From Anaerostipes hadrus ATCC 29173 = JCM 17467 (GTDB lineage: Bacteria; Bacillota; Clostridia; Lachnospirales; Lachnospiraceae): a DNA stretch of 64,000 nucleotides. Location of the stretch: NCBI RefSeq assembly GCF_030296915.1, contig NZ_AP028031.1, forward strand, positions 77,001-141,000, given 5' to 3'. Below the pieces are notes generated by a model, which was not told the origin of the DNA, did not search any database, and worked only from the letters and a program-made list of their open reading frames with translations. The position numbers and the translations under genes were made by a program. This document shows, piece after piece, positions 35,632 to 43,816 of this stretch; position 1 is the stretch's first letter; every line of letters begins with the position of its first letter.

Positions 35632-36252
35632 ATGAAAACAAGACAACAGGCAATCACTTACGGTCTGACTTTCCCACACACATATGTGGAATCTCCATTC
35701 AAAGATCCCAATTGGGAATTAGTAAGGGTAAAAGGAAGTAAAAAAGCCTTTTTATGGGTCTATGAAAAAGATGGTTATATCAATCTGAATATCAAAGTAG
35801 ATCCAGAATGGAGAGAATTCTGGAGAGAAGCCTACGATGCCGTCATCCCAGGATATCATCAGAATAAAAAATATTGGAATACGATCATCTTAGATGGGAC
35901 TATTCCAGAAAAAGACATCAAAAAAATGATCAAAGAAAGCTACGATATCATCACGGACAGTCCGACAAAAAGAATCTACGAAGCAGTCAAACAAATTCCA
36001 AAAGGGCATGTGGCAACCTATGGACAAGTAGCAGCCATGGCAGGAAATCCAAAGATGTCACGAGCAGTAGGAAATGCCCTGCATAAGAATCCAGATCCAG
36101 AGAATATACCATGTTTTCGAGTCGTCAATGCAAAGGGAGAACTAGCAGGGGCCTTTGCGTTTGGAGGAGAAGGAAATCAGGCGAAATTGTTAGAAGAAGA
36201 TGGAGTTGTGGTTGTTGATGGGAAGGTTGATCTGGATGTGTATGGGATGTAA
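35632..36252 (+). CDS. MmcQ/YjbR domain fused to O6-alkylguanine-DNA alkyltransferase-like domain
   Basis: A 206-residue two-domain protein. Residues 1-110 are an MmcQ/YjbR domain (KTRQQAITYGLTFPHTYVES, with NLNIKVDPEWREFW). Residues 117-200 are an MGMT/ATL DNA-binding domain: RIYEAVKQIPKGHVATYGQV and NPKMSRAVGNALHKNP, then the active-site region IPCFRVVNAKGELAGAFAFGG. The acceptor Cys is kept but the canonical PCHRV His is Phe, so alkyl transfer may be changed. It should recognise alkylated bases. It is flanked by Rpn remnants with 90-bp direct repeats, suggesting it arrived or was enclosed through recombination there. Confidence 0.85.
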   Translation: MKTRQQAITYGLTFPHTYVESPFKDPNWELVRVKGSKKAFLWVYEKDGYINLNIKVDPEWREFWREAYDAVIPGYHQNKKYWNTIILDGTIPEKDIKKMIKESYDIITDSPTKRIYEAVKQIPKGHVATYGQVAAMAGNPKMSRAVGNALHKNPDPENIPCFRVVNAKGELAGAFAFGGEGNQAKLLEEDGVVVVDGKVDLDVYGM

Positions 36253-36278
36253 AGAAAGATGGGAAAGGAGAAGTTACA

Positions 36279-36509
36279 ATGTGTACAATATTAGGTAATG
36301 CAATTAACAAAGGAATTGAGCGTGGAATTACACAGGGAGAAAACCCTAAACTAATTATGCAAGTTCAAAAGAAAATGAAAAAAGGAGATTCAATAACAAA
36401 AATAGTCGATGATCTTGTAGAAGATGAAATCGTGATTTCGCCAATATATAAAATGGTAAAAGAATATCCAGAAGATACAGAGAAGGATATTTATCAAAGA
36501 TTAAATTAA
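36279..36509 (+). pseudogene. Rpn family remnant, downstream copy
   Basis: A 76-residue ORF with a good AAAGGAG site starts CTILGNAINKGIERGITQGE, the Gly-Glu-Arg linker near the Rpn C-terminus, and ends with the tail EDEIVISPIYKMVKEYPED found also at 35576. The nuclease core is absent. The small product could be translated, but is probably a relic. Confidence 0.6.
36420..36509 (+). repeat. 90-bp direct repeat, right copy
   Basis: The same sequence as 35487-35576 with a handful of substitutions, in direct orientation. Confidence 0.85.
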
Positions 36510-36563
36510 GAGTAAAAAGAATTTATAATAATATGTAGGAACACGAACAAAAGGAAAAACACC

Positions 36564-37469
36564 ATGAACTATCTTTTACACTGTATAATCATAGAAATAT
36601 TTATGGCAATTTACTGCTATCTATTTGGAAGTACCGTATTTCATGTGCCACAAAAAAATAAAAAATATCTCGCAATGACAGTAATTACAAAGTCATGTCT
36701 GTACAATGTTATAACGCTATATCTATGTTATATAGGAGTTATAGAGAATACATACAGATATGGGTTGCTGAACATTTTTTGTATTGTGGTGATATTTGCA
36801 ATATATAAATTGATCACAGGATTAGATTATATAAGAATTATTATAGGTACGATGTTAATCGATACGTTTTGTGGAATTACGATTGTTGTACCATATACAT
36901 TTATATATTCAGTTGCCAATAAAGATTTTAGTTTTGATCGTAATTTTGAAGCAGATTTAGGAATTTATACAATAGTAGCAATTCTCTTAATTATTTGTGT
37001 TGGATATCTGATGGATCGGTGTATTGTAAGAAGGTTTTTACGAAATTTTGCGATTTGTAAGATTCCATTTCAAAATTTGTTTAGAATTATATGTATTATT
37101 GGATTTGTATGGGTAATGTATACTTATTCTGTTCAGGAAAGATCATCTATTACATGGCTGTATGTGGCAGTTCAAATAATTTTGGCACTAGGATTATTGT
37201 ATATTACATCATGGTTTTACCGTTGGAGAAAAGATCGGAGAATTCGGATGGAGAATGAACAGTTAAACTATGAAAATAAAGTCATGAAAGAATATTGTGA
37301 AACATTAGAAAAACAAATGGAGACAATGGAACAGTTTCAGAATGATATTGTGAAGCAGATGGAAGAAGTAGAAGAGATTGCGAAAGAAGCAGAAGATGAT
37401 GAAGAAATCAAACAGTATGCGGAAGAATTAAAGAAGACGTATGAAGCAATTCATCAGCAGTTAAAATGA
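36564..37469 (+). CDS. AgrC-like sensor lacking the kinase domain (truncated paralogue)
   Basis: A 301-residue protein with a six-to-seven-helix membrane domain (about 1-215), then YRWRKDRRIRMENEQLNYEN and a coiled region. It aligns with the intact sensor at 43813-45141 up to the dimerisation helix. Where that protein has FHHDINKHM, with the phosphoacceptor His, this one has FQNDIVKQM, with no His. It stops after KKTYEAIHQQLK, before the ATPase domain. The ORF and ribosome site (AAAGGAAAAACACC) are clean. It can sense and perhaps pair with the intact kinase but cannot signal by itself, so it may be a decoy or negative partner. Confidence 0.75.
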   Translation: MNYLLHCIIIEIFMAIYCYLFGSTVFHVPQKNKKYLAMTVITKSCLYNVITLYLCYIGVIENTYRYGLLNIFCIVVIFAIYKLITGLDYIRIIIGTMLIDTFCGITIVVPYTFIYSVANKDFSFDRNFEADLGIYTIVAILLIICVGYLMDRCIVRRFLRNFAICKIPFQNLFRIICIIGFVWVMYTYSVQERSSITWLYVAVQIILALGLLYITSWFYRWRKDRRIRMENEQLNYENKVMKEYCETLEKQMETMEQFQNDIVKQMEEVEEIAKEAEDDEEIKQYAEELKKTYEAIHQQLK

Positions 37470-37556
37470 AATTAAATAATGTGATTTAGAGCGTTTAAAA
37501 GGTATGAGAAGCTTGGAGATTGTGCCTTTTTTGTATGGATGGAAAAGATACATAAA

Positions 37557-37611
37557 TAGACAAGAATAAGACATAAGAGGACAAAATATTTAGAGGTATC
37601 AATGATAAAAT
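37557..37611 (+). promoter_or_regulatory. LytTR-type direct repeats and promoter before the surface protein gene
   Basis: TAGACAAGA (37557-37565) and AGGACAAAA (37578-37586) are 21 bases apart, and a TAAAAT -10 box (37606-37611, in AATGATAAAAT) lies 28 bases after the start of the second. The same arrangement is found at 42943-42997. AgrA-type LytTR regulators bind paired ~9-base repeats with this spacing. Confidence 0.7.
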
Positions 37612-37653
37612 TGGATTATAAAATGCTGTAATATGGGAAGGAGAGAATAGAAT

Positions 37654-40600
37654 ATGAGGAAAAAAGTATGCAAAAAAATAATAGTTGTATTGTTGTTGTT
37701 TATTTTTGCTGCGGGTGGATTAAATAGTAATTTTAATATTCTTAATGTGATTGAAATTAAAGCAGCAACAACTACAGTTACAAGAGCACAGTGGATTCAC
37801 AGTCTAGTAGACATGACAGGAATGAAAGTTGAAGATAATCAACTACCGGATAATTATTATAATGATGTAAATAAAAAAACAGAATATTATAATGACATTA
37901 TGAAAGCAACGGCTTATGGTGTGATTGATACAGCAGCAGGAAAAGATTTTAAACCAGAGGAAAAGGTATCAAGAGAGTTTGTTGCACATACATTAAATTT
38001 TTGTATGGGATTTCAATTAGACGAGAAAAAATATACATTTTCAGATGATAACGATTGTACATATAAAGAAGATGACCAGATTGCTATAAATCAAGGATGG
38101 TTGTCATTGGAATCAGGAAAGTTTGTGCCAAATGGTGAAGTGACTGAAACGGACATACAGAGTATATCAAAAAATGTAAAAGAAATATTGTCAAAACAAG
38201 AAGTAAAAGAAGATTATGACAGTACTTGGAATGTTGTTTCGGGAGTCAAAACGATTCCAGCAACAACAGAAGCGGTGATTGAAGATAATAAAGTAATTAT
38301 TACGGATTTAACACAAAAGATTAATACGGGAGATATTTTTGTAGTCTATCAGGGAGAGGTCGGAGTGCCTTTAAAAGCAGAAAATATCTCAGTAACAGGA
38401 AATAAAACAATTATAACAACCACAGATGTCAAAGATTATGATAATGCATTTTCAAAGGTTGATGCAGAAGGAATCATTGAATCCGATGAATTAACCTTTG
38501 AACCATTGGATGGAACACAGTTGGATGTTACAACGGAAAATAGGCAAAAAGGAACGGGAGTAAATCGAGCAGTTAAAAAAGTTAAAACAGTAAGTTTTAA
38601 TAAAACTTTTAAAGTTACAGGGAATTTATCTTCCAGTGTAAAAGGAACACTTAAAAATGTACAAGTAAAGTATAATATTCTGACATCTACAGGAGAAGTT
38701 ATGGTTCAGGTAGAAGGAGATCTGAACATGACAGGAACGATCAAAGCTGCGGCCAATACTTCAATAGATATTATGGCGGTAAAAATTCCAGGTATTGGGG
38801 GATTAACATTAACAGCGAATGTAGATGCAGAAGGAAAATTTTCATCAACGGTAACATCTCATATGTTAACGGGAATTTCATATTCAAAGGTAGGTGGATT
38901 TAGGACAATTAAATCATTTAAAGAAAATGGAGGTTCCAATACTGCGGTAGAAGCCAGTGCATCAATTGGTGCTACATTGAAATTTGGAATTACAGATTTA
39001 AAACTGATTACCGGATATGTATATGGAAAAGCAGGAGTCACAGCACAGTTTAACGACACTGTATGGGCAACAGGGACACCAGGAAATTGTAGAACATTTT
39101 TGGCTTATATGTATGCATCGTATGGTGCAGAGGCAAGTTGTATGTTTAAGAAAGATTTATACAGCAAAAACACAGACATTTATACATTGCAAAATAGTCC
39201 GATGAGAGTATATCATCATTATGAAGATGGACGGTTGATATCTAAATGTAGCAGAGGGCTGATATTTGATTACTTTACAAAATATTATTCTGCTTATGGA
39301 TCAAGCGGATGGTCTGGATATAATGGATCAGCAGGCTTAGATGATGAAGGAAAAGAGTATCAAATCTATAAGTATTCATTGTCTAATGACGAAGATGGGA
39401 ATAAAGTAGCAACTATTACAGAATATTATGGAAATGCACGTAATTTGGAAATTCCTGAAGAAATTGATGGATATAAAGTTGTAGGAATTGGATATGGAGC
39501 ATTCAGTGATCATAAAGAAATTTTACAAGTTACAATTCCAGATAGTGTAGAAAAATTGTCTAACAGCGCATTTATGTATTGTTCAAATTTACAATCAGTA
39601 TCCATTCCTAAAGATGTAAACACAGATGCGGATGCAGGGTATTTATCTGATCTTACTTATAGGGGACCATTTTATGGATGTGATTCCTTAAAGAATATAA
39701 CATTTGCAAAAGGAACAACGATTATTAACACTGGATTATTTCATGGATGTGGAATAGAAAAATTAGAACTTCCAGATACAGTAACGGTAATAGGAAACAG
39801 AGCGTTTAAAGAGTGTACAAAATTAACAGATGCAGGACTAACAGATAATATTAAGAAATTAGGGGATGAAGCATTTGGTGAATGTACAAGTTTAAGATCG
39901 GTATGTATTCCAAAGGATGTGGAAACTGGATCAATGACAGGAATGTTAGGTGGAGATGTAGGTCCGTTTTATGGTTGTACATCATTAAAAAATATACAAT
40001 TTGCAAAAGGAACAACAGTGATTCACAATGGATTGTTCCATGCAAGTGGTATTGAGCAGATAAAGATTCCAGACACCGTAACTAAAATAGAAAATAATGT
40101 ATTTAAGAGATGTAATCAATTAAAGGATGTAACGTTGTCAGACAGTGTAACAGAACTTGGAAATGGAGCATTTCAAGAATGTATTAAACTGACATCAATC
40201 TATATTCCTAAAAATATAAAAACAAGCAATTTTGCAGGAGATGATGCATGGAATCCAGCACCATTTACAGGATGCAGTGAATTAAAAACAATACAATTTG
40301 CAAAGGGAACAACAGATATTTCAAGATCCTTGCTTAGAAATACTGGATTGGAAAAAATTGAATTACCAGATACTATTAAAAACGTAGGTGAATACGCATT
40401 TGCGGGATGTGAAAATCTAGAAGAAGTAAAGCTTGCGAACGGGACAGAACAGTTAAAAAAATATGCATTTAAAGATTCAGCATTGAAGGAAATAGAACTG
40501 CCACGATCAATTAAGACAATAGGAATAGGAGCATTTTTAAACTGCAAAAACTTATCGAAAGTAACACTTTCAGATGGTTTAGAGGAAATAAGTGAAGATA

Positions 40601-42687
40601 TCTTTAGTGGATGTAAAGGCCTGAAAGAAATCGTTATACCAGAATCTATTTTGAAAATTAATAGAGGAGCATTTGAGAACAGTGGTATGGAAACAATTAC
40701 AATGCCTTCAAAATTAACAGAGATAAAAGCAAGAGCATTTAAAGGAAGCAGTTTGAAAAATATAAAATTCTCTTGGCAAGAAACGATTATAGGAGATGAG
40801 GCATTTGCAAACTGCGATTACTTAGAGAAAATACAAATACCAGATTCAGTAACTGATTTTGGAGTGAAAGTATTTCAGGATAGTGATATGTTGACGGATG
40901 TTAAACTTGGAACGGGAATAAAAGAAGTACCAAGTAATACATTTGAACATTGTGATAAACTAACTAAGATTATAATACCAAGAAACGTAATAAAAATAGG
41001 GGATAATGCATTTGCAAATTGCGTGGCATTAACAGATATTATAATTCCAAAAGCAACCAAAGAGATTTCAGAAAATGCATTCAGTTACCCTGAAAAAATA
41101 ACAATTACAGGAATCGCAGGAAGTTATGCCGAAACATTTGCAAAAGACCATGATATCAAATTTACAGGACGAACAGTAAAAGCAACAAAGGCAACATTAA
41201 GTGATACAAATGTTACATTAAAGAAAAATGATAAAAAGCAGTTATCTATTAATGTGACACCAGAAGATTTTACAGACGATGTAAATTGGAAATCAAGTAA
41301 CACGGATGTAGCAACAGTTGATGAAAATGGATTGATCACTGCAAAAGCAGGAGGAACAGCAATAATTAAAGTTACAGTAGGAGAACTTAGTTTAAGCTGT
41401 GAAGTAACGGTAGAACAGCCAATAGAAAAAATCTGGTTAAATGAATATGCTCTAAAATTAGATGGAGATGGACAATATCAATTGACTGCAGAAGTGGGAC
41501 CAGATAATGCAAATAATAAAGAAGTTACATGGACATCCTCTGATACAAAAATAGCAACAGTCGATCAGAAAGGTATGGTCAAAGCAGTATCTAAAGGAAC
41601 TGCAACAATTACAGCGACAGCAAAAGATGGCAGCAATGTTTCAAGAAGCTGTATAGTCACAGTTAGGAATAATATATATAATATTACCGATATCAGCAAA
41701 ATGGAAAGCTCTCATCCATATGAGAATAATTGTACAGACGAATGGATTTATACTGAAAAAGATGCTAAATCCTTGGAAGTAACATTTGACAGCAAGACGG
41801 AATTTGAAAATAAGTTCGATTATTTGTATATTTATGATAAAGATAAAAAACAAGTTGGTAAATATACGGGAACGGAACTTGCAGGGAAAACGATAGAAGT
41901 CCCTGGAAATACGCTTAGAATTCAATTGCAAACAGATAATGGTGGAAATGCGTATGGATTTAAGGTAGCTGAAATTAAGGCAAAACAAGATAATACGGTG
42001 CGGCCGCCAACGACTGAGGAACCAAAGCCAACACCACCAACAACCGAGGAACCAAAGCCAACACCACCAACAACCGAAGAATCGAAACCAACACCGTCAG
42101 TAACTGAAGAACCAAAGCCGTCTACAACAACACACAAACCAGAATCAACAGAGCAAAAAGAAATTAAATTAACCAGAATTGTATTATCTGGTATTTCGAC
42201 AAAAATTGCAGCAGGGAAGAAAATAAAATTAACATCATTCATACTTCCAGAAAATGCGTCAAATAAGAAATTAATATGGAAAACAAGTAATACAAAATAT
42301 GCCACAGTCAGTAGCAATGGAATTATAACGATTAATAAGAAAGCTGGTGGAAAGACTGTAATAATTACTGCAACAGCTAAGGATGGAAGTGGAAAAAAAG
42401 CAACGTATAAGATAAAGATTATGAAAGGAAAAGTAAAGAAAATTGTTATTTCTGGAGCTAAAACGGTAAAAGTAGGTAAAACAATTAGTCTAAAAACAAA
42501 AATTACTGCAACTAGAGGTGCTAATAAAAAAATAAAATGGACTAGTAGTAATACAAAGTATGCTACAGTTTCTTCTTCAGGAAAAGTAAAAGCATTAAAA
42601 GCTGGTAAAAAGAAAACCGTAAAAATTACAGCAATGGCAACAGATGGAAGTGGAAAGAAAGCAACAAAAATAATTAAGATTAAATAA
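37654..42687 (+). CDS. Giant cell-surface protein: SLH-like, BspA LRR, Ig-like and CUB domains
   Basis: A 1677-residue secreted protein. A signal peptide (residues 1-38, KKIIVVLLLFIFAAGGLNSN) precedes SLH-like repeats (about 42-180) likely to bind wall polymers. A beta-rich domain (180-560) follows, then about two dozen BspA/TpLRR units (589-1160, such as IPDSVEKLSNSAFMYCSNLQ), two bacterial Ig-like Big_2 domains (1172-1338) and a CUB-like domain (1338-1445, with DYLYIYDKDKKQVGKYTG). A Pro-Thr-Glu linker of repeated TTEEPKPTPP leads to two more Big_2 domains. No LPXTG is present. It is probably an adhesin. Its promoter carries the same operator as the downstream LytTR/kinase pair. Confidence 0.88.
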   Translation: MRKKVCKKIIVVLLLFIFAAGGLNSNFNILNVIEIKAATTTVTRAQWIHSLVDMTGMKVEDNQLPDNYYNDVNKKTEYYNDIMKATAYGVIDTAAGKDFKPEEKVSREFVAHTLNFCMGFQLDEKKYTFSDDNDCTYKEDDQIAINQGWLSLESGKFVPNGEVTETDIQSISKNVKEILSKQEVKEDYDSTWNVVSGVKTIPATTEAVIEDNKVIITDLTQKINTGDIFVVYQGEVGVPLKAENISVTGNKTIITTTDVKDYDNAFSKVDAEGIIESDELTFEPLDGTQLDVTTENRQKGTGVNRAVKKVKTVSFNKTFKVTGNLSSSVKGTLKNVQVKYNILTSTGEVMVQVEGDLNMTGTIKAAANTSIDIMAVKIPGIGGLTLTANVDAEGKFSSTVTSHMLTGISYSKVGGFRTIKSFKENGGSNTAVEASASIGATLKFGITDLKLITGYVYGKAGVTAQFNDTVWATGTPGNCRTFLAYMYASYGAEASCMFKKDLYSKNTDIYTLQNSPMRVYHHYEDGRLISKCSRGLIFDYFTKYYSAYGSSGWSGYNGSAGLDDEGKEYQIYKYSLSNDEDGNKVATITEYYGNARNLEIPEEIDGYKVVGIGYGAFSDHKEILQVTIPDSVEKLSNSAFMYCSNLQSVSIPKDVNTDADAGYLSDLTYRGPFYGCDSLKNITFAKGTTIINTGLFHGCGIEKLELPDTVTVIGNRAFKECTKLTDAGLTDNIKKLGDEAFGECTSLRSVCIPKDVETGSMTGMLGGDVGPFYGCTSLKNIQFAKGTTVIHNGLFHASGIEQIKIPDTVTKIENNVFKRCNQLKDVTLSDSVTELGNGAFQECIKLTSIYIPKNIKTSNFAGDDAWNPAPFTGCSELKTIQFAKGTTDISRSLLRNTGLEKIELPDTIKNVGEYAFAGCENLEEVKLANGTEQLKKYAFKDSALKEIELPRSIKTIGIGAFLNCKNLSKVTLSDGLEEISEDIFSGCKGLKEIVIPESILKINRGAFENSGMETITMPSKLTEIKARAFKGSSLKNIKFSWQETIIGDEAFANCDYLEKIQIPDSVTDFGVKVFQDSDMLTDVKLGTGIKEVPSNTFEHCDKLTKIIIPRNVIKIGDNAFANCVALTDIIIPKATKEISENAFSYPEKITITGIAGSYAETFAKDHDIKFTGRTVKATKATLSDTNVTLKKNDKKQLSINVTPEDFTDDVNWKSSNTDVATVDENGLITAKAGGTAIIKVTVGELSLSCEVTVEQPIEKIWLNEYALKLDGDGQYQLTAEVGPDNANNKEVTWTSSDTKIATVDQKGMVKAVSKGTATITATAKDGSNVSRSCIVTVRNNIYNITDISKMESSHPYENNCTDEWIYTEKDAKSLEVTFDSKTEFENKFDYLYIYDKDKKQVGKYTGTELAGKTIEVPGNTLRIQLQTDNGGNAYGFKVAEIKAKQDNTVRPPTTEEPKPTPPTTEEPKPTPPTTEESKPTPSVTEEPKPSTTTHKPESTEQKEIKLTRIVLSGISTKIAAGKKIKLTSFILPENASNKKLIWKTSNTKYATVSSNGIITINKKAGGKTVIITATAKDGSGKKATYKIKIMKGKVKKIVISGAKTVKVGKTISLKTKITATRGANKKIKWTSSNTKYATVSSSGKVKALKAGKKKTVKITAMATDGSGKKATKIIKIK
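42004..42093 (+). repeat. Three ~30-bp coding repeats in the Pro-rich linker
   Basis: A unit beginning CCAACGACTGAGGAACCAAA repeats three times (TTEEPKPTPP per unit), with a further diverged unit to about 42120. The unit number may vary among strains and change the length of the stalk. Confidence 0.75.
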
Positions 42688-42741
42688 GGAATTAATAGTA
42701 AAAAGATCAACTGTGATAATTTTGCAGTTGGTCTTTTTGGT

Positions 42742-42903
42742 ATGTGGCAGAGTAAAATAGAAGTTGACAAAAATAAACAGGAAGATGTATCAAAACAGAT
42801 GAAAGAAATTGAGCATCTAATTCAAGAAAATCAAGGAAATGAGGAGCTGGAAAAATATCTAAGTCAGTTAAAAGATAAATATCAGCAATTAAAACACAAA
42901 TAA
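42742..42903 (+). pseudogene. Fragment of a second truncated AgrC-like sensor (C-terminus)
   Basis: A 53-residue ORF too short to appear as a gene. It contains QEDVSKQMKEIEHLIQENQ and ends LSQLKDKYQQLKHK. It matches the end of the truncated sensor at 36564-37469 (NDIVKQMEEVEEIAKEAE, then AEELKKTYEAIHQQLK) and stops at the same place. It has no strong ribosome site and is probably the relic of a duplicated truncated sensor once encoded beside the kinase operon. Confidence 0.6.
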
Positions 42904-42942
42904 CCGATAAACATTCTCAACGCCCCAAAACCTCTACACAAT

Positions 42943-42997
42943 TAGACAAAAACATGTAATAAATAGACAAAATCCTTCCATCTAAAAATGATAAAAT
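42943..42997 (+). promoter_or_regulatory. LytTR-type direct repeats and promoter before the regulator/kinase operon
   Basis: Two identical TAGACAAAA repeats (42943-42951 and 42964-42972) are 21 bases apart, with TAAAAT (42992-42997, in AATGATAAAAT) 28 bases after the start of the second. The geometry is the same as in front of the giant surface protein gene and suggests autoregulation by the LytTR protein. Confidence 0.75.
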
Positions 42998-43066
42998 AAA
43001 TATAGTTTATGTACAAAATTATTAATAATGTGCTAAAATAAAGACAAAGAGGATTGAAAAATAGTA

Positions 43067-43816
43067 ATGAGAAAGATTGTAGTATGTGAGGATGGAGAAA
43101 GAGAAGCAAAGAAAATACAAAAAATGCTGCAAGATGATCAGGGGATTTTTGAGGAAGAAGTAGAGATATTTCTATATACAACAGGAAAGAAGTTAATTGA
43201 TGATTGTAAATCTGGCAAACTAACCCCAGATCTTGTTTTTATGGATATTGAACTTCCTGATATGACAGGTATTGAAGTGGCGAAAGAGATCAATTATTTA
43301 GTGCCGTATTGTTATATTGTATATGTGACGAATCATGTGGATTATTTTACGGATGTATATAGTACAGAGCATCAGTATTATGTGTTGAAGAAAGAATTAA
43401 AAGAGCATTTTCCACAGATCAAAGAGAAGATCTGGAGGATGGAGCAGGAACATAATGACACAATTATAATTCCAATAAAGAACAAGCAGCAGAAGATGCT
43501 TCACAAAGAAAGTATTCGTTATATGGAGAGAAAAGGACGGAAAACATATATCCATGTAGTAGATGATGATATTGTAGAAACATCCCTCCGATTAGATGAG
43601 CTGGAAACACTTCTTGGCAGCTATTTTGTAAGATGCCATAATAGTTTTATTATTTCAATGAAACATCTGGATAATTATAAAAGAGAATGTGCAACAATGG
43701 ATGACGGCGAGAATATTTCCATTAGCCGCAAATATCAGCCATATGTCAGAAGGCATTTTATTCATTGGTCTAAGAAATTTTTGGAGGAGGGCAGCAGAAG
43801 GAAATATAAGGAATGA
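43067..43816 (+). CDS. LytTR response regulator (AgrA-like)
   Basis: A 249-residue response regulator. The receiver domain has the acidic pair CEDGERE near the start, phosphoacceptor Asp in LVFMDIELPDMTGIEVAKEI, and YIVYVTNHVDYFTDVY. The C-terminal LytTR DNA-binding domain (about 145-240) has YMERKGRKTYIHVVDDDIV and FVRCHNSFIISMKHLDNYKR. It overlaps the kinase gene by four bases. Its own promoter carries paired TAGACAAAA repeats, so it most likely controls itself and the giant surface protein. Confidence 0.9.
   Translation: MRKIVVCEDGEREAKKIQKMLQDDQGIFEEEVEIFLYTTGKKLIDDCKSGKLTPDLVFMDIELPDMTGIEVAKEINYLVPYCYIVYVTNHVDYFTDVYSTEHQYYVLKKELKEHFPQIKEKIWRMEQEHNDTIIIPIKNKQQKMLHKESIRYMERKGRKTYIHVVDDDIVETSLRLDELETLLGSYFVRCHNSFIISMKHLDNYKRECATMDDGENISISRKYQPYVRRHFIHWSKKFLEEGSRRKYKE

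Noticed and set aside
41922..42770. 282-codon open frame on the minus strand
   Set aside because: It lies antisense to the low-complexity Ig-like and Pro-rich end of the surface protein; the translation is hydrophobic repeat with no motif, and no ribosome site is seen.
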